This document shows positions 43,523 to 52,057 of a stretch of 64,000 nucleotides of DNA, in pieces. This stretch comes from Dokdonia donghaensis DSW-1 (GTDB lineage Bacteria; Bacteroidota; Bacteroidia; Flavobacteriales; Flavobacteriaceae): positions 1,741,001-1,805,000 of the forward strand of contig NZ_CP015125.1 of NCBI RefSeq assembly GCF_001653755.1, read 5' to 3'. A program made the position numbers and the translations under genes. How positions within the stretch are numbered: position 1 is the stretch's first letter; every line of letters starts with the position of its first letter. Below the pieces are notes generated by a model. It ran no database searches. It was given only the letters and a program-made list of their open reading frames with translations, and was not told the DNA's origin.

Positions 43523-44356
43523 ATGTTAGAAATAGGAAAATACCACATAATGAGAATAGACAGGGAGACAGAGCCAGGGCTCTTTCTTTCTAATGAAGCA
43601 GGAGATGACGTCTTGTTACCTAATAAGTACGTGCCAGAAGAATATAAAATATGGGATGAACTTAATGTATATGTTTATTTAGATCACGAGGAGCGACCAG
43701 TAGCTACTACACTAAAGCCGTATATAGAACTCAATAATTTTGGGTACTTGCGTTGTACTGCTGTAAATAATGTAGGAGCCTTTTTAGACTGGGGATTAGA
43801 AAAAGAACTTTTTGTTCCTTTTGCACAACAAGCTAGACCTATGAAGGTAGGTAGCTGGTACATCGTTTATATGTATCTAGACGAGAAGACTAACCGTCTT
43901 GCTGCCACTAGTAAAACAATGAAATACCTCTCAAATGATAATGTAGAGGTAAAAAAGTTTGACAAGGTAGAGGTAATTATATCACATATTACAGACAGAG
44001 GAGCAAACGCCATTGTAAATGGAAAGCACAAAGGACTTATTTATAAAGAAGATATCTTTGAAGATATAAGAACGGGTGACAAGCTAGACGCTTGGGTTAA
44101 GAAAGTACGACCAGACGGTAAAATAGATCTTATTTTACAAGAAGAAGGTTATAAAAGTATAGAACCTAATGCTCAATACATTTATGAAGAGTTGCAGGCT
44201 AATGATGGTTTTATGCCATTACACGATAAATCAGATCCAGTAGATATTCAAAATCAACTTGGTCTTAGTAAAAAGAGCTTTAAAAAAGCAATCGGTACGC
44301 TATATAGAGATCGTAAGATTTTAATAAAAGAAGATGGGATTCATATAATTGATTAA
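43523..44356 (+). CDS. CvfB-like S1 RNA-binding protein
   Basis: 277 residues. N-terminal S1-type RNA-binding folds (LRCTAVNNVGAFLDWGL, LFVPFAQQ, VIISHITDRGANAIVNG, GDKLDAWVKKVRPDGKIDL) are followed by a C-terminal winged-helix-like domain (SKKSFKKAIGTLYRDRKI). This is the CvfB/YitL layout; CvfB affects virulence gene expression in Staphylococcus, but its role here is unknown. ATG 43523 fits better than the frame start at 43496, which precedes the -7 box. Confidence 0.88.
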   Translation: MLEIGKYHIMRIDRETEPGLFLSNEAGDDVLLPNKYVPEEYKIWDELNVYVYLDHEERPVATTLKPYIELNNFGYLRCTAVNNVGAFLDWGLEKELFVPFAQQARPMKVGSWYIVYMYLDEKTNRLAATSKTMKYLSNDNVEVKKFDKVEVIISHITDRGANAIVNGKHKGLIYKEDIFEDIRTGDKLDAWVKKVRPDGKIDLILQEEGYKSIEPNAQYIYEELQANDGFMPLHDKSDPVDIQNQLGLSKKSFKKAIGTLYRDRKILIKEDGIHIID

Positions 44357-44380
44357 TTCCTTTCTTCCTATTATATATAA

Positions 44381-44420
44381 ATGAGCAAAAACTATAACTA
44401 GTTTTTGCTCATTTTTTTTG
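44381..44420. terminator. Bidirectional terminator overlapping the peptidase stop
   Basis: 12-bp stem ATGAGCAAAAAC / GTTTTTGCTCAT with TATAACTA loop, T-run on the + side. The right arm and T-run overlap the last codons of the peptidase gene. Confidence 0.85.
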
Positions 44421-45537
44421 AGGTAGCTCTATCTAGCCCTTCTTTATGCATAAGCACAGAGATAGCCTTGAGACGTATGTAGGGCACACTCATATATATG
44501 TAGCCATCATACTTGGTTCTTCCAGAGTCTGTACCCCACGAGTTTTTTACTTTATAATAGACTTTGCCATTTTGATCTGTTGCTTTCCCTGTGATATGCA
44601 TCAAGTGATCATCTGTAGTATTATAGTTTTCAAACTCATCTTGACGGTATTTTTGTGTGATTGTTTTTTCTTGCTCTGGCCCCAGTAGAGCAAGCTTCTT
44701 ATTACTTTCATTATCTGGTATTACAGCTACACCGTGTTTTGAAGAAAAAGATAACTCACTCACATCACAATCTAGCGTTACTGTATAACCGTTGCTTAAT
44801 GCGTTATCTATATTTGAAACAAACTCATCTAGCGGTACATTATACATCGCTCCATTAGAAAAGTTATCAGGAATATTAAGGATAAATGATTTGTAAAATG
44901 CCTGGTGAGTAAAAGAAGTTAAGGTTACATAATCGCTAGGCACTATCTTCATTGTATTTGCAAACTCTTTAGGAGTGTACGTTTTACCATCATAAGAAAC
45001 ATTAGTAATATTCTCACCTAGGTAAACATCCAGCACCTTATCTACTGCGGTTTTCCACTTTTTGCTTAATGTTCTTCCTGGATTATCTATATAAGTGTCT
45101 AGCATACTATGTATAACGGCCACCATTTCGGCGTGGTTATGTTTGGTATCTGTATGTGTCAGGCCGGTGTAGGCACCGTTTGGTGCTAGGCCGTAACGCG
45201 CAACACTATTAATGACGTCGTGCGCGAGTCCGCCTTCAGAAAATTGAGCCTTTCCTTGACGCATTACATAATTTTCAGCTTTTGCCGGATAGGTATTCCT
45301 TACTGTGTACATTTCAGAAAGATCTACCATTTTACCAGTAAGTCTTGCAATCTCACTTTCTAAAAATGAAGATGTACTAAAACTCCAGCACGTTCCTGTT
45401 ACTCCTTGACTTATGACTGGTGTAGCTTGTAAATCAATAGTATCTGTAAAAATGTAAGAGCCTGCAGTATTTTCTTGTGCGTAGTACGCTTTCGCGAAAG
45501 CAAAAACAACCACAATACTTAGTAGTACTTTTTTCAT
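44398..45537 (-). CDS. Secreted papain-like cysteine peptidase (C1, bleomycin-hydrolase-like)
   Basis: 379 residues with a Sec signal peptide (LSIVVVFAFAKAYYAQ). The catalytic set is visible: oxyanion glutamine and cysteine in ISQGVTGTCWSFSTSS, histidine in DDHLMHITG, and asparagine in YKVKNSWGTDSG. The closest family is C1B aminopeptidase C/bleomycin hydrolase, which is normally cytoplasmic and longer (about 450 residues); here export is predicted. Start chosen at the second of two ATGs. A palindrome copy encodes the AFAKA of the signal peptide. Divergent from menB. Confidence 0.87.
   Translation of the reverse strand: MKKVLLSIVVVFAFAKAYYAQENTAGSYIFTDTIDLQATPVISQGVTGTCWSFSTSSFLESEIARLTGKMVDLSEMYTVRNTYPAKAENYVMRQGKAQFSEGGLAHDVINSVARYGLAPNGAYTGLTHTDTKHNHAEMVAVIHSMLDTYIDNPGRTLSKKWKTAVDKVLDVYLGENITNVSYDGKTYTPKEFANTMKIVPSDYVTLTSFTHQAFYKSFILNIPDNFSNGAMYNVPLDEFVSNIDNALSNGYTVTLDCDVSELSFSSKHGVAVIPDNESNKKLALLGPEQEKTITQKYRQDEFENYNTTDDHLMHITGKATDQNGKVYYKVKNSWGTDSGRTKYDGYIYMSVPYIRLKAISVLMHKEGLDRATSKKMSKN
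45488..45501. repeat. Palindrome copy inside the signal peptide of the C1 peptidase, 14 bp perfect
   Basis: Read on the minus strand as FAFAKAY at the signal-peptide c-region. Confidence 0.9.
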
Positions 45538-45555
45538 CATCTAGTAATAAAGAAT

Positions 45556-45573
45556 TATTTTTACGTAAAAATA
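45556..45573. promoter_or_regulatory. 18-bp perfect palindrome between the C1 peptidase and menB
   Basis: TATTTTTACGTAAAAATA lies 8 bases before the menB ATG and 19 before the peptidase start. Each arm reads TATTTTTA outward, one base away from the TAnnTTTG -7 consensus in both directions. Confidence 0.45.
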
Positions 45574-45580
45574 GCACATT

Positions 45581-46420
45581 ATGGATAAGCCAAACTGGCA
45601 AACAGCCAAAGAATATAAAGACATAACTTACAAAAAGAGTAACGGTGTTGCTCGTATAGCGTTTAATAGACCAGACGTGCGCAACGCGTTTAGGCCTAAT
45701 ACCACAAAGGAATTATATGATGCCTTTTATGATGCAAATGAAGATACATCTATAGGAGTAGTGCTACTCTCTGCCGAGGGGCCATCTTCTAAAGATGGTG
45801 TCTATAGTTTTTGCTCTGGTGGAGATCAAAAAGCGCGTGGTAAAGAAGGGTATGTAGGTGAAGATGGATACCATAGATTAAATATACTTGAGGTGCAACG
45901 TCTCATACGTTTTATGCCTAAGGCAGTAATTGCTGTTGTCCCAGGGTGGGCAGTAGGAGGTGGGCATAGCCTGCACGTAGTTTGTGACCTAACACTTGCA
46001 AGTAAGGAACACGCTATTTTTAAACAAACAGATGCAGATGTAACTTCTTTTGACGGTGGATATGGAAGTGCATATCTAGCAAAAATGGTAGGTCAAAAGA
46101 AAGCGAGAGAGATTTTCTTCTTAGGCAGAAACTATTCTGCTCAAGAGGCTTATGAGATGGGTATGGTAAATGCCGTGATACCTCACGCAGAGCTAGAAGA
46201 TACTGCCTACGAGTGGGCGCAAGAGATTCTCGCAAAATCACCTATTTCTATTAAGATGCTCAAGTTTGCGATGAATCTTACTGATGACGGTATGGTAGGC
46301 CAACAAGTTTTTGCTGGTGAAGCAACGCGTCTAGCATATATGACAGATGAGGCCGTAGAGGGTAGAAATGCATTTTTAGAAAAAAGAGCACCTAACTTTG
46401 ACAAGAAGTGGATACCTTAA
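45581..46420 (+). CDS. menB: MenB, 1,4-dihydroxy-2-naphthoyl-CoA synthase
   Basis: 279 residues of the crotonase fold; it cyclises o-succinylbenzoyl-CoA. Visible are FNRPDVRNAFRP, FCSGGDQKARG, PGWAVGGGHSLHVVCDLTLAS, and the active-site TDADVTSFDGGYGSAYLA, with the C-terminal ANMT-like KRAPNFDKKW. The set menI-menF-menD-menB is split by DUF2853, CvfB and the peptidase; menA, menC and menE are not in the window. Confidence 0.97.
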   Translation: MDKPNWQTAKEYKDITYKKSNGVARIAFNRPDVRNAFRPNTTKELYDAFYDANEDTSIGVVLLSAEGPSSKDGVYSFCSGGDQKARGKEGYVGEDGYHRLNILEVQRLIRFMPKAVIAVVPGWAVGGGHSLHVVCDLTLASKEHAIFKQTDADVTSFDGGYGSAYLAKMVGQKKAREIFFLGRNYSAQEAYEMGMVNAVIPHAELEDTAYEWAQEILAKSPISIKMLKFAMNLTDDGMVGQQVFAGEATRLAYMTDEAVEGRNAFLEKRAPNFDKKWIP

Positions 46421-46485
46421 TTATTTAACTATAAGTTTACGCAACCTTTTTAGAACTTGGCTATCTTTAATTCAAAGTAAATATT

Positions 46486-46851
46486 ATGAAAAAAGTTGTA
46501 GTAATTTTTTTATCATTATTAATATTTGTCTCGTGCAATAGTGATGATGAAAATAGTACATCTGATGCGACGCTTATAGGTAACAGGTATGTTTATAGTG
46601 TTCTTGATTGTGAGAATGAGGATCCAATAGCAAATTCTTGTTTTGCTTCAATAGAGTTTTTCGATTCTCAAGAAGTAGGGATTTTACCTTTTGGAGATGC
46701 TATTTACAGCGTAGGGTATGTTATTGAAGACAAAACGGTAAGAGTTCTATTTTCAGAGTTTTTTGTAGATGGTGTTGATCAGTTTTTCATCATCGAAAGT
46801 GAAGATGTTCTTATAGAACAAGAATCTGGCAGTCGCTACCTTAGACAATAA
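46486..46851 (+). CDS. Hypothetical small lipoprotein
   Basis: 121 residues with an SPII lipobox LIFVSC (cysteine 17). The mature part is acidic, has two further cysteines (LDCENE and NSCFAS) that could pair, and is predicted as a small beta fold. No family recognised. It ends shortly before a strong terminator shared with the convergent MFS gene. Confidence 0.7.
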   Translation: MKKVVVIFLSLLIFVSCNSDDENSTSDATLIGNRYVYSVLDCENEDPIANSCFASIEFFDSQEVGILPFGDAIYSVGYVIEDKTVRVLFSEFFVDGVDQFFIIESEDVLIEQESGSRYLRQ

Positions 46852-46870
46852 GTAATAATAGTTATAAGTA

Positions 46871-46910
46871 AAAAAAGACCCGTACAATGTATTTGAACGG
46901 GTCTTTTTTA
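46871..46910. terminator. Bidirectional terminator between the lipoprotein gene and the glucan locus
   Basis: Stem AAAAAGACCCGT / ACGGGTCTTTTT around ACAATGTATTTGA; T-runs on both sides end the small lipoprotein transcript and the leftward glucan operon. Confidence 0.88.
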
Positions 46911-46922
46911 TTACCTACGTTT

Positions 46923-48344
46923 TTAAGCGATGGTATCTTGTTTTCTTTTTTCGAGAGCTTCTCTTACGTCCCGCGCTTTATTCTCATCTACATCATATCC
47001 CCACATAAATAAGATAGCTATAATTGTACCGGTAATGGGGATGCCTGAGAAGAAAAGGCGCAAACCTTCTATAGCTCCTTCCGGCTGGGTGGGCGCATCT
47101 GGTGTAAAGCCTACATAGGCCATAATGTAACCACTACCTAAACCAGCAATAGCAAAGCCAAACTTAACCATCCACCAGTAAATTGCTCCAAACACACCTT
47201 CTCTACGTATCCCATTTTTAAGCTCATCAAGATCTATAACATCTGCCGTCATAGACATCATAAGTACAAAGAGACCTCCTATACCAAATGAGAAAAACGG
47301 TAGAGCTATTATAAACAAATACGGTTTACCTGGTACAAATAGAAACCACAGCATTAAATATCCTATTATAGAAATAGTCTGTGATACTATGAAAGCTTTT
47401 TTCTTTCCTAGTTTTTTTGACATTTTTGTTACTATAGGAATTACCATAAAAGTAGTACCTAGTGCCCCTAAACAGCCAAAGAGTGTAGGCCAGATTCCTG
47501 CTGCCGCTGCATCACCACTAAAGAGGTGATATACTATTATAAAAAAAGAAAAAGCGGCAACGGTATTAAAAGCATTAAATACAAAAAATGTTGCCACACA
47601 TAATTTTATAAAAGGTTTTGAAGAAAAGGCAGCCTTAAAACCTTTGGCTAGGCCTACAAGGCTTTTACCTAAATTTTTAATATTAAGTGGGATTAAACTG
47701 TCATCATCTAGGGTAGACTTACTTTTGATAAAAATAGCGGGAACCATTGCACATATAGCACAAGCGATACCTACCCATATGGCCAGGTCGCGAGCAGCCA
47801 CATCTGCAGATTCAAACCAAGCCGGGTCATACATAATTACCCAAAACCAAGGCGCTATAACCCAGGCCCATTGACCTATCCACTGGGCAGTAGCCATAAT
47901 ATCTGTGCGCTCGTGAAAATCTTTACTCATTTCATAACCCATCGCAACATAAGGAACGCTAAATATCGTGAGACCCAAATAAAATGCTAGTGACCACATT
48001 AAGAAGTATGTAAAATTATAGTCCAGCCCATCTGCTCTATATAATTGCCACATCATTATAAAAGATATACCCATAAGGATTGCCCCTGCAAATACGTACT
48101 GTCTTCTTCGGCCCCATTTTGATTTTGTGTTGTCAGATATAAAACCCATTATAGGATCTGTAAATGCGTCAAAGATGCGTGGCAAGAAAAAGAGCAGCGC
48201 CCAAGATTCTGGCGGAAAACCCAAGTCTTGAACTAGTACCACCATAAAAATGGCTAAGGCCGCCGGAAACATTTGGTTTGCTAGCATTCCTATCCCAAAG
48301 GCTATTTTTTGACCAAAGGAAACTTCTTGTTTTGATGTAGTCAT
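46923..48344 (-). CDS. GPH-family sugar:cation symporter (MFS)
   Basis: 473 residues with about 12 transmembrane helices. FLPRIFDAFTDPIMGFISDN and KSKWGRRRQYVFAG are the glycoside-pentoside-hexuronide symporter signature. It is the last gene of the leftward beta-glucan locus and probably brings laminari-oligosaccharides across the inner membrane. No sugar specificity can be read directly; the neighbouring cytoplasmic phosphorylase suggests intact oligosaccharide is the cargo. A 22-bp palindrome copy lies between it and the phosphorylase gene. Confidence 0.9.
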   Translation of the reverse strand: MTTSKQEVSFGQKIAFGIGMLANQMFPAALAIFMVVLVQDLGFPPESWALLFFLPRIFDAFTDPIMGFISDNTKSKWGRRRQYVFAGAILMGISFIMMWQLYRADGLDYNFTYFLMWSLAFYLGLTIFSVPYVAMGYEMSKDFHERTDIMATAQWIGQWAWVIAPWFWVIMYDPAWFESADVAARDLAIWVGIACAICAMVPAIFIKSKSTLDDDSLIPLNIKNLGKSLVGLAKGFKAAFSSKPFIKLCVATFFVFNAFNTVAAFSFFIIVYHLFSGDAAAAGIWPTLFGCLGALGTTFMVIPIVTKMSKKLGKKKAFIVSQTISIIGYLMLWFLFVPGKPYLFIIALPFFSFGIGGLFVLMMSMTADVIDLDELKNGIRREGVFGAIYWWMVKFGFAIAGLGSGYIMAYVGFTPDAPTQPEGAIEGLRLFFSGIPITGTIIAILFMWGYDVDENKARDVREALEKRKQDTIA

Positions 48345-48410
48345 TTATGATGGTTTTAATAGCCCTTTTTACAAAGAGCGGTTAGTTAGTATTAATGTTA
48401 GTAGGCGGGT

Positions 48411-48432
48411 TTACGCTTTCGCGAAAGCGTAA
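48411..48432. repeat. Palindrome copy, 22 bp perfect intergenic form
   Basis: TTACGCTTTCGCGAAAGCGTAA in the 97-base gap between the phosphorylase gene end and the symporter gene start. Confidence 0.92.
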
Positions 48433-48441
48433 TTATCCCTC

Positions 48442-51400
48442 TTATAGCAACACATCTTGAGGTAGGTATATCTTAAGATATTCTATCTCACCTGTACGAT
48501 GAAAAATAGATGTACTTGTTTTATTATCTAGCTCTAGAGATGTAAACTCTTGCGTTTTATCATTAGAATAATGGACCTCAATGCGTGTCTCGTTTGAAAT
48601 GGTATATATAATGGGCACTTGACAGTAGGTAAAAGAGAGTTCGTTATTTGAAACAGTAATAGTTTGCGGAGTAGCGTGAACGTCTGTATAATTAAAGAGG
48701 GCTTCTTGCTTTAAAAACTCTTCTTTGTTTAAAATAGCAGGATTAAAGCCCAGCTTTCCATCTGTAACAGTAATTCCTAGCTCACCAAAACGGCTTATAA
48801 TATCTTCTTTAACCTGTCCAGTCATACCAGGTTGTTGAGCACCTTTTCCTCCTGGCGTATGAGAGTAGGGGTCTGTAGGGAAAGCACCATAATGTTGTGG
48901 TGTTTTATGTACTCCTATACCTTCTGTAATCTCATAATAATGAGCAATGAGTTTACTTGTGATAACTTGGTCTTTGCCCGCACTTATAGATTGAAGTACA
49001 CACTCTTGACTAGCAAGGGCAAGCTTTGAAACCATATGCCAGTAAATAGAGCCTAAACCTTCATACCCAAAGAAAGTACCTGAGCGCCCTGTAAATGCTT
49101 TATGATTAAAGACATTTTCATAAATGGCTAAGATTTTTGTACCCTCTAAATCTATTAGATCTTTATACTTCTCTGTTGTAAGCTTATCTAAGGCATTACT
49201 CAGTGCATTTGCATTATTAAATGTGGTGTTAAAGTGATAATTGCCATTACGATCCTTTTCGATAATATCGTGATTACCATCATCTAGAAGTTTCTGTAAA
49301 AGAGTAGACTCTTTTACACCTTGCTGGGGTATATGATTTTTTGCTAAAAATTTTGGTAATTCCTTATTTGGATATAGAATATAACTTTGCTGGTCTTCTC
49401 TATATAGCGCACTTTTCTTTAAACTATCGAGAACGGCAAGGCTTTGCTGAGGTTGTAAATAGCCAGAACTTAACACAGCAACTTGTCCTTCTAGCATTTC
49501 ATCCAGATAGCTTATTGAGATTTGATCTGAACGACTTACATCTACAATATTATAAGCGTGATATAAGCCATCTTCCCTCTCGTTAGCCTCTATAGAGTGA
49601 TCTATGTATGAGAGAGTAACTTTAATAAAGTGTTTTATTACATCTAGCGTTAATGCTTTTTTAATACCTGTGTGTGATTGTGTGTAAATCTGTGTTCTAT
49701 AGATGCTCGCCGCTTTCCCTAAACCATCTAGTATTGTTTTACGATTATGGTCACTTAAGGAATCTACAAGAAGGGTCTCATTATTTACAAGCGTACTTGT
49801 TACGCCCATAAAGAACTTATGTAATTCTTCAGAAATTAATGTCTCAGTGCTTGGGCTATCTTTTAAAACGTTATTAAAAAAACTAAGGAACCTCCTTAGA
49901 TAATAAAGCGTTACCATAGATGCACCATTACCTACAAGAGCATTATTTGCATCATTCCATTCTGGGCGTTGTGTATTAAGCCAGATACCTGCCTCAGGAA
50001 TAAGATTAGCTACTTTTGCAAGAACAGTTGCAAGTATTTTTTCAATAAAATTTACATTGTATATAGAACCGCTATTATCAAGAAGTAAAGCACCATCTGC
50101 TCCTAGTTGTTTTTTCCTGTCGGTTATTTTATTGTTTAATTTAAAATCAAAATCTATGGTGTCTTTTGGGTTTTTAAGAATGCTATTATAGTCTTTGATT
50201 TTATATGGCACATTTGCATAAACAAAGATGTTTTTATTAAAAAGAGAGACTAGTTTTCCAGGTTGATAGCGCTCTATGATCTCAAGAAATTTTTGAAGAT
50301 AGATTATTTGATGATCTCCCCAGTAGCCTATGTATGACCAAGGGTCATCTTCTTCAATAGTTTCCCAGTCAAAACCACCTTTTGTTACTCTATAGGGGTT
50401 ATACCCATCAAAGGTTGTTGCATTTAAAAACTTATAGATCATACTCTCTATAAAGGCAGGGTATGATAGGGCAAGGGCTTCCCAGTTTTGAAATATATCT
50501 CGCCAGTTACCTTCATAATCAAGAACCTTAGAGCCGTCTTGATCATTTTTTGTATTAATTAAAAATTTGTTCCAAGGCCTACTTGGGTCGCCGTGCCTGC
50601 GGCTGAATTTGAGTGGAAGGTACTCTAAGCATAGCCTTTGTAAATGAACGTTTTTACTAGTTGCAATGTGATTATGCAATTCAAATATTGTAAAGGTTTC
50701 TGGTAACTCAGATAGTAATTTTTGTTCATTAAGATGTACTTCCTTGTTTGCCTTAGAGAGGTAAGAGGTAAAATCCCATTTTTCTACTTGATAGTTGTTA
50801 TCTACGATACCACCGCGCATTATATTAAAAAGCGTATTAGAAAAATGACGTGTGTTTCTAAGCTTATCTGCTGTAAGTTGCATAGCATCTGCAGAGTTTG
50901 CTAGTTTAAGAAGTTCTTTTGTTCCTTTGTCAATATCTTCTTGAACCAACTCTTTGAGATTGCTAGATGATGCTATACTCTTTTCTATCTCGGTGATGTT
51001 ACTTATACTTTGATTTGTATTTGCAATCGTCATCCAGTTTTGAGAAGTGCCCGGTTTTAGCGCTACTGTTTGTGTAGCTATATACGCACCACGCTCTGCC
51101 TTTACATCTTCTTCTTGCACTACATCTTGACCACTTCTAAAATTATCTAGTTGTCTCGAAGAGACTAGATAAGTAGGGTTACTAAGTCCCAGCGACCATA
51201 TAATATTACTGCTTAAGGCTTCACTAGGTTCTGCCTTATCTACTATAGTAGCACTTAGTGCATAAATTCCTATGCCAGATTTATGGACTAACTCATTGCG
51301 CTTATAAGCATCTACGAGATTACTACTCGCTTTTTGTAATTCTTCACCTACGCTGTATGGTATGATATTTTGTAAGCCGTCTAAAATTGATATTTCTTGA

Positions 51401-51915
51401 CTTTTTTGAGATTGATTAGATATAGTAGACTTTCTTACAAATCCATACTTGTCACTTGTATTCCACTCATAGCGATAGGAGAGTTCAAGGTCCAAGTTGT
51501 GTTCTTCAAAGATGAGTTTATTACCATATTCATTTTTATATAGATTACGTTCTATACGATAAAGCCCTTTGTATTTGTTTGAAAATGGTTCCCAGAGCAA
51601 GGTCTTATCGCTCATTATGACCTTAACGATTGTGATACTACCCGTATGCTCTATAGACTCGGTAATTTTATCATCTGTATAATATGGAAATAATGCATTA
51701 TCGGCATTTTTTCTACCAGCCGTTAGACCTCCATTACTAGCGATAAACATCCAGTGATTAGAGTTACTTACCAGACTTATAAAGAATGGTCTCATCTCAT
51801 CACTATTAGTGATTTTATAGTAAACTTCATTGTCAAAATTTACTAGTTCTCCTTTTGTTTCTTTTTGAGAAACGGTAATAGGAGTACTTCCTATGTAAAT
51901 AGGTTGGTGTGTCAT
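48442..51915 (-). CDS. Beta-1,3-oligoglucan phosphorylase (GH149-like, GH94-related)
   Basis: 1157 residues, no signal peptide, so cytoplasmic. An N-terminal beta-sandwich (to about 320) precedes an alpha/alpha-barrel. Phosphorylase-type motifs include GDPSRPWNKFLI (about 442-453), GNWRDIFQNWEALA (about 469-482), YWGDHQIIYLQKF (about 531-543) and PEWNDANNA, whose D655 sits where GH94 enzymes keep the catalytic aspartate. Size and setting fit GH149, which releases glucose-1-phosphate from beta-1,3-oligoglucans; GH161 or another GH94 relative is the main alternative. It lies in a locus with a GH16 enzyme and a sugar symporter. Confidence 0.8.
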   Translation of the reverse strand: MTHQPIYIGSTPITVSQKETKGELVNFDNEVYYKITNSDEMRPFFISLVSNSNHWMFIASNGGLTAGRKNADNALFPYYTDDKITESIEHTGSITIVKVIMSDKTLLWEPFSNKYKGLYRIERNLYKNEYGNKLIFEEHNLDLELSYRYEWNTSDKYGFVRKSTISNQSQKSQEISILDGLQNIIPYSVGEELQKASSNLVDAYKRNELVHKSGIGIYALSATIVDKAEPSEALSSNIIWSLGLSNPTYLVSSRQLDNFRSGQDVVQEEDVKAERGAYIATQTVALKPGTSQNWMTIANTNQSISNITEIEKSIASSSNLKELVQEDIDKGTKELLKLANSADAMQLTADKLRNTRHFSNTLFNIMRGGIVDNNYQVEKWDFTSYLSKANKEVHLNEQKLLSELPETFTIFELHNHIATSKNVHLQRLCLEYLPLKFSRRHGDPSRPWNKFLINTKNDQDGSKVLDYEGNWRDIFQNWEALALSYPAFIESMIYKFLNATTFDGYNPYRVTKGGFDWETIEEDDPWSYIGYWGDHQIIYLQKFLEIIERYQPGKLVSLFNKNIFVYANVPYKIKDYNSILKNPKDTIDFDFKLNNKITDRKKQLGADGALLLDNSGSIYNVNFIEKILATVLAKVANLIPEAGIWLNTQRPEWNDANNALVGNGASMVTLYYLRRFLSFFNNVLKDSPSTETLISEELHKFFMGVTSTLVNNETLLVDSLSDHNRKTILDGLGKAASIYRTQIYTQSHTGIKKALTLDVIKHFIKVTLSYIDHSIEANEREDGLYHAYNIVDVSRSDQISISYLDEMLEGQVAVLSSGYLQPQQSLAVLDSLKKSALYREDQQSYILYPNKELPKFLAKNHIPQQGVKESTLLQKLLDDGNHDIIEKDRNGNYHFNTTFNNANALSNALDKLTTEKYKDLIDLEGTKILAIYENVFNHKAFTGRSGTFFGYEGLGSIYWHMVSKLALASQECVLQSISAGKDQVITSKLIAHYYEITEGIGVHKTPQHYGAFPTDPYSHTPGGKGAQQPGMTGQVKEDIISRFGELGITVTDGKLGFNPAILNKEEFLKQEALFNYTDVHATPQTITVSNNELSFTYCQVPIIYTISNETRIEVHYSNDKTQEFTSLELDNKTSTSIFHRTGEIEYLKIYLPQDVLL

Positions 51916-51944
51916 ATGGATGCGTTTTAAGTATCTACACTTTG

Positions 51945-51973
51945 TGTAAACAGATTGATATAGACTGTTTACA
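51945..51973. promoter_or_regulatory. Operator-like inverted repeat upstream of the phosphorylase gene
   Basis: TGTAAACAG (51945-51953) and CTGTTTACA (51965-51973), a perfect 9-bp inverted repeat with an 11-base spacer, in the 142-base gap between the GH16 and phosphorylase genes. No T-run follows in the leftward direction, so it is not a standard terminator. It may be a regulator-binding site or an RNA-processing hairpin. Confidence 0.5.
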
Positions 51974-52057
51974 TTATATTATAAGTGGGTAGTACACTAA
52001 ATATATTTATATGTGGCGTTGCTACAAGTGTTAGTTATCTATCCTGTTATAAAGGAT

